Part shown: in pieces, positions 8,444-18,417 of the stretch
How the letters are laid out: every line of letters begins with the position of its first letter
Numbering within the stretch: position 1 is the first letter of the stretch
Assembly (NCBI GenBank): GCA_027943245.1
Contig: JANDJZ010000419.1
Location: forward strand, 1 to 41,821
DNA from: Acanthamoeba sp. SK_2022b
Lineage: Eukaryota; Discosea; Longamoebia; Acanthamoebidae
Length of the DNA stretch: 41,821 bases
Direction: 5' to 3'
The notes under the pieces: generated by a model
The model's input: the letters and a program-made list of their open reading frames with translations, nothing else
Told to the model about the DNA's origin: nothing
Databases searched by the model: none
Made by a program: the position numbers and the translations under genes

Positions 8444-10328
8444 TCAGAGTTCTGACGTAATATCGGCTGTGATTAACGACACACGTCGCGCACCAAAGCG
8501 GCGGCCGCCAAAGGTGCCGAAATGGATGCCGATGCTCAGACGCGCCCGAACGTCCACATGTATCTGTACCGCCTCACCCGGATTGATGTGCACCGACTTG
8601 TGCGTCTCGCGCGGTTCGTACGCGCCTGAGCGGTGGCGCCACTGACAGTGAGTCGATACGACTCTCTCCGCCTTTGTGCGCAAGAAAAGTGGGGGAATGG
8701 GGGGGGGGGCTACCGATGGGCAGGGCCGCCAGATCGAAGGGGCCGAGGAGCGCCCCAATCTCCTCGAACACGGGGCAGTAGCCGGTGTCGCCCGCGAAGA
8801 ACACTCTCTGCTCGCGCCCCAGCAGGGCAAAGCTGCACCTGCGCGCCGCTCTCCGGCCACACACGCCAGCCACCATTCAACTCCCGTGTGCGTGCGTAGT
8901 TGCGCGCAAGTGGAAGTACGTACCACAGCGATTTGCACTTGTCAAAGAGCCCGCGATTGCTCCAGTGCTGGCACGGTGTGGCGATAATGCGCAGGCCGGG
9001 AGGTGGCAGCGACGGCTCGACCTCAGTCTCACCTTCTTTCTCTTCTCCCCCTCCTCCCTCTTCATCTTCTGCTACTTCTACGCCTCCGCAGCTCGCCTGC
9101 CCCGAGTGGGGAGGCTTGTCCGGCAACACGCAGTCCTCCCACCAATCGAGCTCGACCACCGAGGACGGGTCGTCCCCCGTGCCGTTGTTGGCCCGCAGCC
9201 AATCGCCCAACCCCAAGGGCACCACGAACAGCGGCGGCCTGGGCATGCCTGCCAACCGTCTGACGAATGGCACGCCACAGACACACATACACATACACGC
9301 ATACACACATACACACACATACACACATACACACACATACACACATACACACACATACACACATACACACACATACACACATACACACATACACAAAAAC
9401 AAGAATGAGGAGGGAGGGGGTCTGTGAGAGTTAGACATCGCTAGCGATGGTGTGTGGATTGTGGCTTTGGTTGGTCGGTTGAGTTGCCTGAGTGCGTCGG
9501 CGTCGCAGTGATCGTAGTGGTTGTGGGACAGGATGACGACGTCGATCGCGGGGAGCTCGGCCATGGTCATGGGAGCCGGCGTGAATCGGGGAATGCCCAC
9601 CGCGCTCAGCCAGGGCGGGTTCAGCAGGTCGGCCCACACTGCGACCAATCGAAACCGCGGAGAACACCAGTCCATCATCATCACACTACCACAACAGCAC
9701 ACCAGTCCACCTGGACACATCACACGACCGGGAGAGGTTGCTACCAGGGTCGGTGAGCACGTTGTAGCCATCCAGCTGGAGCAGAAGCGTGGCGTGTCCT
9801 GGCGATACAAGCTCCTGGCGGTGAGCGATCGATTCTGCCGATGGCCACTTGCGGTTGGTTGGTTGGTTACCTATCCACGTGGCCTGCAAGCGTCCGGGAG
9901 CGGGTGCCGCTATGGTCTCCCTCGCCACCTCTTCGATTGGGTAGGTCTGCACTCGCCCCTCAGCCTCCACGTTCAGTCAACCGGACAGCAAAGCAGAGCA
10001 AAGCAAACTGCGGGAGGTTGACGCGCCTTGCGGAGGAGTTCGGCGTCAGGAAACGACTCGCCGTTGCCCCTCACGAACTTGAAAAAGTCCTTCGCCTTGC
10101 GCGTCGCTGCGCACCGATCGAAGATGAGGCCTGCCACGCGGAGAAGGGTTGGGGGGGGGGGCAAGGGGTCGCACCAAAGGTGGGCCAGGGGTTGCGGAAG
10201 GTGCCGTTGGGCGCGTGGTGCGACTTGTCTTCGCGCAATTGCGCCAGCTTTGCCTCATCCACCGTCACCACAGGAGGCAACGATGCCCTCCTCCCTTCCC
10301 CATCATCTTGCTGTTGTGTCTTGCGCAT
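8444..10328 (-). CDS. NAPEPLD: N-acyl-phosphatidylethanolamine phospholipase D-like metallo-beta-lactamase
   Basis: Family role: a zinc hydrolase that releases N-acylethanolamines from NAPE at membranes. The start is ATG 10328. A 44-bp intron (10174-10131) joins NPWPTF to GLIFDRC. Later exons give [33 protein letters not shown], then [17 protein letters not shown] (the HxHxDH zinc motif). After an intron with a CA/TA microsatellite come [57 protein letters not shown] and IHFGTF (last metal His). This order matches NAPE-PLD throughout. Some introns begin with long C-runs. Similarity stops after GTF: the frame runs 18 more residues to TGA (8446-8444), while a family-like tail lies in another frame just downstream. 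The N-terminal join near 10000 is approximate. Confidence 0.88.
9281..9396. repeat. Compound (ACACAT)n microsatellite in NAPE-PLD intron
   Basis: Alternating ACAC and ATAC units run for about 115 bp on the plus strand (TGTG/TATG on the sense strand), inside the intron after the HNHYDH exon. Confidence 0.93.
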
Positions 10329-10721
10329 GTGGTGCTGGTGTTCTCAATTAAAGAAGAAATCGATAGAGAAAGCTAGTCCGTTCAGAAACAAGACAAGGCG
10401 TGGAGCTTCTACGCGGCCACTACGTGGTCACCGAGACGTCGAGCAAAGGAGAGGCGCGTGTGGTTGTCGAGGCGATCGATGCCCAAGCTATGGTTTACAC
10501 GATGGGGAGAAAGTGGTACAAGCGAGACGAGGGTGGAGAGAGAGAGAGGGAGAGCCGGTGAAGCTACCGAGCTCCAGGCGTAGAGGAAGCTTGCTTGATG
10601 GGGAGGGGACCTGCTGGTACGTCGAGAGCTCTACGCATTCGTGTGGTGCAGTCGGTGATGGTAGCGACCGAGGTCGACGTGGTTTAGGTTGGTTTGGCTG
10701 TTCTCTTCCTCGACACGGCCC
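10329..10721. other. Intergenic region
   Basis: This is the upstream flank of the NAPE-PLD gene and downstream flank of the next minus-strand gene. A GA-rich patch lies near 10535-10555. No gene or RNA signal is seen. Confidence 0.4.
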
Positions 10722-12663
10722 TCAGTGTTGGTCGACCTTGTCGCGCTTGCGCTTGGTCTTTCTTTCCTTGGAGATGACCACGATCGGGTGCGACACCAGC
10801 AGGTCCCCCCTGGCGCCCTGGTCGTTGCCGAGCCGCAGCTGGCCGTCCTTGTGGCCGTTGTGGAGCAGGGCGGTCTCGAGGTACTCGAGGTTGCGCTCCT
10901 GCTTGGTCGGCTGCTTCCTCCTGATCTTGATGATGAAGCGCGTGCGCCCGTAGTGGGAGTTCTTCTTCAGCTTCACGAAGAAGACGTAGAGCCCTTCCTG
11001 CTTGTCGAGCACGGAACACCTGATCCTGTAGTCGCGGGGGTGCAGGACGCCGCCGCCCTCCTCCTCGACGACGACGTCGATGGGAATCTCGAAGTTGCTA
11101 AAGTTGTTGCCCTCCTCCTCGCCGTCGTCGTCGTCCATGGGCATGGGGACGGGGGCGCCCCACGGGTTGTGCGTGGCGGACGCGCCAGGCGCGTAGTAGG
11201 CGCCCGAGGCGTCGTTGGCGTCGCCGCCCGTCTGCTGCTGCTGCTGCTGCTGGCAAGCGCCGGCAAAGGCGAGCGGGTTGTTGAAGGCGGTGAAGATGTT
11301 CTTCAGGTTCTTGACCGACACGGTGAAGCTGAACTCCTTGTTCTGCAGCACCTTGGACGGCGGGGGCTCCCTGAACCTCACCCCCGTGTCCGGCTGGCCC
11401 TCGCTCTGCGAGCCGGGGGTCGTGGGCGCGCTACTCGACGTGTTGCCGCTCTCTACAATTCGGTCGATATAGAACAGCCGCAGCGTTGGCCGTTAGCGTG
11501 TGAGCCCCAGCCAGAGAGAAGGCCACAGGCCACGGGGGCAAAGGCGAGGCGGGTGGCCACGTACGAATGAAGGGCGACTGCGGGGAGGAGTGGGCGGAGG
11601 AGGACGGGGGCGAGCGAGGGGAGGCGACGGGCGCGGGCGAATGGGTGTGGGAGGCCGGGTGCGGGCTGCTGTGGGGCGACCTGGCAGCCGAGGAGGCCGG
11701 CGAGTGCTGCTGGTGGTGGTAGGCCTGGTGCGGGTAGCCGCCGAGCGTGGACCCGACCGAGGCGTCGGCGGCGCGCATGTACTGAACGCAGATGAGAGCG
11801 CGATCTTCGAGGACGGAAGAGATGGTGCAGGAGAACGGGAGGTCGATGCCGTGGTCGTTCTGGAGCAGGTGAACGCTGACAAAGACGTGGTAGAGCTCGA
11901 GGATCTTGGACTCGATGTCAGGAATCATCTCGGCCACGGTCTTCTCAGGATCAGCGAAGAGGTAGAAAGTCCCCAGGGTGGGCGCCTTTACGCACAGCCT
12001 CCACTCTTGCTGCTTGACGATTGCGGGCAGCATCGCCGGCTGGCGTTGGTGAGCCGAGTAGCCCTGGTAGGGAAGCTGCGTAGACAAGGGAGCATGGTGC
12101 GAGCTCTTGGGGTGGTGGGTCGAAGAGAGGCCGGTGCCCCACATGTCATCCGATTGGACCTGGTCCGCATGACCGTAGTTGGACATGAAATGGGACGCGT
12201 TGAACGGAAGGGAATGAGCAGGAGGCAGGAAGTCGGTGTGGGATAGCGGCGCAGGCACGCCTGGAAGGCCCTCCACCTCTGGAGGAAGGAATTCCATCAG
12301 ATCGCGCGTCTTGCCGCTGAGCACTACGTCTCCATTGCTGTTCTTGGTCGTAGCAAAGGTGTTGAGTAGCTGATCCGCGTAGAAGAGGAAGTCGAGCTGA
12401 TTGCCTGTCGAGGGCAGCATTTGGGAAGCCGCAGGATCGAAGCCGTTAAACGAAGCGGCATACTGGTTCTCGTAAGGAAGGTGTCCAGGGTGGATCGCAT
12501 TCCCAAAACGAAGTTCGGCCAGAGATGCTGGTAATGGTTGAACACCACGTCAATTTAGGAACGTCAGAGACGCAGAGACTTGAACAAAGCAACAATGCAA
12601 GAAGCCACGGCATAACAAGGAGGAAAAAACAGATATTAAAAATAGAAGAAAGCTTGTACCCAT
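10722..12663 (-). CDS. Uncharacterised protein with C-terminal basic (NLS-like) tail
   Basis: I do not recognise a family. Three coding exons fit in phase: 12663-12660 (only ATGG), 12527-11565 and 11452-10722, giving 565 aa. The N-terminal half is Pro/His/Ser-rich, with a folded-looking segment (about residues 170-260: WRLCVKAPTLGTFYLFAD, then VFVSVHLLQND and ICVQYMRA). A Ser/His/Pro linker follows. The C-terminal half (from RFREPPPSKVLQNKEFSFTV) alternates beta-like strands, an Ala/Gln insert with a polyQ tract (CAG repeat, 11232-11252) and an acidic EEE/DDDDGEEE insert, then RFIIKIRRK and LLVSHPIVVISKERKTKRK. The basic tail suggests a nuclear, possibly DNA-binding protein with an immunoglobulin-like fold. 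That is inference only. Confidence 0.75.
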
Positions 12664-12938
12664 GATGGAGTCAATTGAAGTTCGTTGATGAGGAAGATGA
12701 TGTTGTTGTTAGATGATGTCTCCGTGTGAATTGGATTAGATTCCTCGGACACCTGGGCGAAAAGGACAGACTTGCGGCACGAATGGCATGCTAGTACCGC
12801 GTAAACGTCCTCGGACCTTATCGTTTCGGTAATCTCGATCACTTGGTTACAAGGCGAAACAATTTGAAACAGGTGTGTTTGATTTTGCTTTACGTTTCCA
12901 AAATTCCACAACGGAGCTTCGTTGCTGAGCCAAATGTC

Positions 12939-14748
12939 CTAATTAGCCGGAAAATATTTGTTTGCCAGATCCAGGCTCTTGGGCTCAGAGCCTCCTGCGC
13001 AACGTGGGTCCTGGTGAGTGTACAGGCCAAGGCCCTCGCATCACGACCAACGTACCAGAGCTTGATGCTGTTGTCCTCGAGGCCCGACGTTACGAGCGCC
13101 GCTCCTTGGGCGTCCAGGCCCAACGCGACGCCTGCCAGTTTTGGTGTGATTGGCTTTGAGGCTCTAGCCCACAGCCACGCCTTCGGGCAAGTGAGAGAGC
13201 GCGTACCGGTGTGTGCCTGGGCTTTGTGCAGGAGCGTGGCGGACTGTATGTCCCAGCAATACAGCCAGCCGTCCTCGGAGACGCTCACCACCATCCTGGC
13301 ACTCGTCACGGCGATGGAGAAGAGCGCGTACTTGGCGTTCTTGTGGCCCTTGTAGGTCCTGTGTACACGCGCAGTGGAATGTGAGGTGAGGCAGGGAAGA
13401 GGAGGATGAGGGAGAAGGAGGGGCAGTGGTGCAAAGGCGGCACCTGACACAGCGCATGGGCTTGGTGGCGTCCTCTTCCAACTCGAGGGCCCACAGCTGC
13501 ACCGTCGAGTCGAGGCTGTTGATGAGCGCCCACTTGCTGCCGCCGCCGCTCCACGAGCAGCACGTACTGCATGCGACCGATCAATATAATTGCTTCACCC
13601 TATGCACTCGCCTCACGATGCGGGGAAAACGCTGATGGGGGGGGGAGCGTACATTGGCACGCTTTGGTTGATCGTCTTGATGAGCTCACCCGACGCTGCG
13701 TTCCAGACTTTACTGCAATGGCGAGGCAAGAATGACATCAAAGGCAAGCGCAGGGAAAGAGAGAGAAAGAGAGAAAGGGCGGGGAAACCACACCATGACC
13801 CATCGTACGACGCGGAGAGGAGGTATTTGCCATCTTTGCTGTATCGAACGCTCGCCACAGGCGCCGTGTGTTTCGCCATGATTTTGCGCAACTGGCCTGT
13901 CAGGCGATGGCGCGCACAGCATGGTCAAATCATTTTGCCTACCGCGATTGTGACGTGAGGGGTAGACAGAGAAAGTGGCACTTACCCTTCTCGCCGTCCC
14001 ACATGAGGATCTTGGTGTCATAAGAGCCAGACGCGAGCTCGTACGTCTTTGGATGGAAGTCCACCGAGACCACAAAATTGGAGTGTCCCGGGAGGTTGTG
14101 CTTCAGCGTGGCCTGTGCATTCCGACCAAGTCAGTGAGTTGGGGCCGACAGCGCGTCTCGCTTGCCGTTGACGATGAATCTGGTACCGTGGCACGATCCC
14201 ACACTTTGACGGTGCGGTCATCAGAGCACGACGCAAGCAGCGATCCGTCATGCGACCACGCCACATCGGAAATGCCCTGAACGAGAAAAACGACAGGAGG
14301 AGGAATGCCCGAATGTCGCTGAGGTCTTGTGATCACACTCAAGGTGGAACCAAGAGGCAGCCAGTACCTCTTTGTGACCATTCTCTCCACCTAGCGTGGC
14401 CTCTAAGACGCCGTCCGAGACCCGCCAAATCTTAATGGTCTTGTCGCCAGCTGCGGAGCCACACCACGACACAGTGAGCATAAATAAAACGGAAAAATAA
14501 CTAAAATCACCATAAAGCACTCATGAAGTATGGTAGGAGGCGCACAAGCAGAGGCAAAGTGCCTGGCATCAGGCGAAAAGCGAACCGCGGTGACAGCTTG
14601 AGTGTGCCCTAACAAACGCAGAATGCACCCAGATTGTCAGATCGATATATTGAATTTTCGAGGTGGGTGGGATCAGGAGGTCAAAGGAGCATGCACCGCC
14701 CAGTGTGGCACGAAGGTGCACTGTTCGCTGAGCCCCTGCCTCCGCCAT
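12939..14748 (-). CDS. WDR5: WDR5/Swd3-like WD40 protein (COMPASS/MLL core subunit)
   Basis: Family role: a seven-blade propeller that scaffolds histone H3K4 methyltransferase complexes. Exon 1 (14748-14697) encodes MAEAGAQRTVHLRATLG and joins in phase to GHTQAVTAVRFSPDARHFAS at 14608. Blades follow in WDR5 order: DKTIKIWRVSDG; GISDVAWSHDGSLLAS...DRTVKVWD; LPGHSNFVVSVDFHPKTYELAS...ILMWD; HTAPVASVRYSKDGKYLLSASYDG; KVWNAASGELIKTI; an LDSTVQLWAL blade; TYKGHKNAKYALFSIAV...EDGWLYCWD; and GLEDNSIKLW. GISDVAW and YKGHKN are nearly diagnostic of WDR5. The stop is TAG (12941-12939) after a short tail ending KYFPAN. There are about ten short introns; one starts with a C-run (13636). The gene is divergent from the DUF229 gene. 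Confidence 0.92.
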
Positions 14749-15094
14749 TCTTGCGCTCCGCCTTGGCTTCTTTTGGCGGCAAAAAGGTCAAGGAATGCGA
14801 GCCTCGCAAAATTCCAGGGATGCCATGTCTGGCGTCTCCGAAAATTCGGCTGCGCCTGTGCGAGAAGCGAGCACGACAGGAGGCAGAGAACACGCAGTGC
14901 TCAGCGGCAGGGCGGTGCAAGAGTGGCTGAGCCGAAAACTACACCACAACCAAGCCAGAGATGACGCAGGACCATCACCTCCTCTATAAAGCGACTGATT
15001 TGCCCGACTTCCGTGATAGCCGGAATTGGGCCAGTACGCAAGCTCATTACGATAAACACTGGACCAACCCCCATCGCAAGAGAAGACAAAGAGC
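14749..15094. promoter_or_regulatory. Shared upstream region of WDR5 (-) and DUF229 (+) genes
   Basis: This 346-bp divergent intergenic region contains CTATAAAG at 14983-14990 on the plus strand, about 105 bp before the first DUF229 ATG. It is a plausible TATA box. No other signal is clear. Confidence 0.5.
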
Positions 15095-16703
15095 ATGCGA
15101 GCACAAAGATGGATGAACATAAGCAGCCTACATCGACCGAGCGCCAGTAACGGAACGAACAATACTGTACAATGCCAGCGATGGTGGAATGCGCTGATCG
15201 CTGTGGTGGGGTTCGACTTGGCAGCTCTCCTATACTGGACCAGCCTCGAGCCTCAGGAGAGCTTGGAGGAGCTACACCGCAACCTGCCACGCTTGGCTTC
15301 CTGCCTCATGGCCTCCTCCTTCCTCTTCCTCTTCTCCTTTCTCTACACCATCTCCTCCTTCTCCTCACCTGCCCGCCGCTACTCTCCGCTATCCTCCCCC
15401 TCTTCCCACTCTTCATTCACAGCGGGAGTGTCACAGCCACCCACAACACTACAACAGACCAACACTCAACTACGACGGAATGCCGGAGCGCGCAGCCACA
15501 GACGTGGCGCCATCGGCTGGGGAGTTCTCATCTACGGCGCAATTCTACTCAGCTGCCTTCTGCTGGTCGACCAGGGGAATACCCTTGAGCGCCACGGAGG
15601 CTTCAATCAGCTCCTCTTCCTAATCTGCTTTCTCCCGTGCCTGGTCCTCTCCCTCGCCGTTCGGTACGCTCCTCTGCCCTTTATTTATTATTTGTTTTCC
15701 CCTTTTCCTTTTCCTTTTTTCTAATTCTGTGTCTTGGATTAGATGCTGCTGGCGAGGGCTGAGCAGACGCGCGTTCGTGTGGCTCTGGGTCGTACTGGCC
15801 TGCACCATCCTTCTCTTTGGCCACGTGCGATTCCAACGCGGCCGTGAGCAGTGGCCGCTGGGTCTTGGCGACTCGCGCATGGAGAAAGCTACCATGCCCA
15901 GCGCTGGAGGTACGTTGCGTCACAGCTGCGCGTGTTCCGTACGAGTGCTCATGCTCCCCCCTCTCTCCCCTCTCCCCTGCAGAGCCGGTAATGGGCTGCC
16001 GCATCCCCCCGCCGGCGAGGAACTGGGAGGACCTTCCGCCCAACGGGTTCATGAACTTCTGGGCCGGCTCCCAGACCTGCCCCTCTCAGGTAAGGCCCTT
16101 GCCTCCTTCCAACTCACACGTGTGGCTCGCGTGCTCACGCTCGTGCGCGTACAGGACTCCTTTGCGTGGTTGGATGAAGCCAACGAAGTGCTCACCCTGG
16201 ACTGTGCCAAGGCGAACGCGGGCCTCCTGTCTCGCATGTTCTCCCCCGCCGGACCCTCGGGCCCGTACTCGTTCCACGGCTCCCCACAGGGCACGGTATT
16301 CCTGCTGCCGCGCATGGAGGCGCTGAGCTGGCTCGAGAAGGGCATCGGCGAGATCGCCCTCCAGCGGTGGATGCTGGGCAATGTGCTCAACTTCACCTAT
16401 CCGGGCCATCCGGTCAACTTGCGCCACCTCGAGCAGCTGCGGCAGCCCAGCGACATCGGCGACGCGGAGGCGGCGACGTTGGCGGGCATGGACGCCGGAG
16501 AGCTGGACGTCCTGCGCGACCGACTCGACTTTGCCGCCGAGGCCATCCTCGTGAGCTGCGGGCGCGAGTCCAACCTCATCTTCCGAAACGTGAGGAACGA
16601 GACAGCAGTCGAACGCGTGCGACGACACGCCGATCATGCCAAGGCGCCCTCGAGCGCCAGTGCGTCGGCCTCCGAGGCCCAGCGGTTTCCTCGTACGTGT
16701 CGC

Positions 16704-16754
<51 letters not shown>

Positions 16755-18079
16755 CTGGAAGAGCAGTTGGCTCACGCTCTGTGTTTGGGCCCAAACGCAG
16801 AGAAGCTGAACGTGATGGTGGTCTACCTCGATGCCGTGTCGCGTCGCCAGCTGCACCGCAAGATGCCCGAGACCGTGTCCTTCCTGGAGGAGATCTACGC
16901 GGGCACGTGGCACAACAACGTCTCGTCGGTGTTCCAGTTCTTCAACTACCACGCCATCGGCTCCATCACCAAGCTCAACATGCGAGGTAAGTGGCGGCCC
17001 CGCCCACGGGTCCTTTTCTGTCGACTAACCGTTGCCGGCATCGCAGCCATGTACATGGGCCATGTGGTCAAGGACCTGCTGCAGGAATCATACCGGGCCA
17101 TCTGGGACCACTTCCGCGACAACGGCTATGTCACCGGTCTCTCCGATAACGAGGTACAAGCCCATGCGCACAACCGATGTCGATGCACCTACTCACGGCA
17201 ACATCAGTGCGAGGACAAGGTGGCGCGGCTGGCCAATACCAACACGACCTGGGACCACCAGTTCCTCTCGCCGTTCTGTCTGCCCGAGTACCTCCCCGTG
17301 GGCGACCCGCACGGTGCTCCTCCCACTCGCTCTCCCCCGCCACACTACATGCTGGCGTTGACTGACCGTGGCCTCCTCTTGCGTGCACGACACAGGCAAC
17401 TGGGTGGGACCGTTCGCGCTCAAAGCCCGCTGCATGTACGGGAAGCACGTCCACCAGTGGGTGCTGGACTACTTTGGCAAGTTCTGGCGGAGCTACGCCG
17501 ACGTGCCCCGGTTCGGGATCGCCGCGTTCATCGAGGGCCACGAGGGCACCGGCGAGGTGATCAACCTGGTCGACACCGACCTGGCCTCGTTCTTGCGCGA
17601 CGCCGACCTCATCGACTACAACTCGACGGTGGTCTTCCTCGTCTCCGACCACGGCCACCACATGTCCCTCTGGTGGACTCTCCACGCCGAGAGCGCCGTC
17701 AAGGAGAACGCCCTCCCGCTGCTGCACATGATCGCGCCCAACTGGCTGCTCCGGCAGTACCCGCACCTCGAGCGCAACCTCTTGGCCAACCAGCAGAGGC
17801 TGGTCTCTAGCTTCGACTTCCACGCCACGCTTCGGTAGGAGCAGCTTTCCCATGCCCCTCCCCCCCCAATCGGCCACACGCTCGTGTTGACGTCGGCTCT
17901 CTGTGTGCGATCGCGATGTCGTGTGACAGACACATCCTGTTGGGCGAGGCGGTAGACGAGCCCGAGTGGCAGGAGAGGCTGCCCATCTTCATGACGGCCA
18001 AGAGCCTGTTTGGCGAGATCGACCCCGACCGCAGCTGTCCCTGGGCCGGCATCCCGCCCAACATGTGCCAGTGCAGGTA
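15095..18079 (+). CDS. DUF229-family phosphatase-superfamily membrane protein
   Basis: This belongs to the DUF229 branch of the alkaline phosphatase/sulfatase fold, whose substrate is unknown. Exon 1 (15095-15663; alternative ATG at 15113) and exon 2 (15743-15909) encode about five hydrophobic segments (ALIAVVGFDLAALLYW, CLMASSFLFLFSFLYTI, IGWGVLIYGAILLSCLLLV, LLFLICFLPCLVLSLAV, FVWLWVVLACTILLFGHV). The large soluble domain follows: VMVVYLDAVSRRQL (motif with the presumed nucleophile Ser), FNYHAIGSITKLNM, GYVTGLSDNE, KARCMYGKHVHQWVLDYF, FIEGHEGTGE and VVFLVSDHGHH (metal-binding Asp/His). It ends SCPWAGIPPNMCQCR, TAG 18077-18079. One intron carries a (TG)n run at 16706-16752. The many N-terminal membrane spans are unusual beside the single anchor common in this family. 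Confidence 0.88.
16706..16752. repeat. (TG)n microsatellite in DUF229 intron
   Basis: About 46 bp of TG repeats lie on the sense strand, just after the splice donor of the intron preceding the exon that starts EKLNVMVV. Confidence 0.93.
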
Positions 18080-18417
18080 GCAATGCAAATACAAAATGTA
18101 GGCACAATGTAGCACTTGCCCTATACCATCAAAGATATGACTGTTTTTTTTGGCCGCTGTGACTCCCATGCATTGAGCCTCACATCAGGGTGGTATGCAC
18201 AAACACAAAGTTTGACATCACTAGCCTTGCCCCATGCCATGAATTGAATACACAATCCCCAAAGTAACTGGCAGCCACACCATGACCACAAATGATTGAA
18301 AGTGAGAGAAGCTGGTCCACAATATTTAGCTCGACAAAAAAATCGGACTCGTGTCAGCAAGGAATACAAGGCATTTTTTGGTGCGCTTATTCGCAACTGA
18401 AAAACTCAGAGATAAAG
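18080..18417. other. Intergenic region between DUF229 and ALG2
   Basis: This AT-richer 338-bp spacer should contain the DUF229 3' UTR and ALG2 promoter. A minus-strand ORF here shows no domain. No strong promoter or poly(A) motif stands out. Confidence 0.4.

Noticed and set aside
9078..9420. Long repetitive ORFs in several frames ([18 protein letters not shown])
   Set aside because: These are translations of the CA/TA microsatellite in the NAPE-PLD intron, not genes.
12664..12911. N-terminal extension of the uncharacterised gene from the upstream ORF
   Set aside because: That ORF reaches the 12659 splice donor in a different phase, so it would read the next exon in the wrong frame. ATGG keeps the correct phase.
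14825..14989. 55-codon + strand ORF starting MSGVSENSAAP
   Set aside because: It overlaps the divergent WDR5/DUF229 upstream region and ends before the TATA-like box. It has no domain and no splice path into the DUF229 frame, so it is more likely chance or an upstream ORF.
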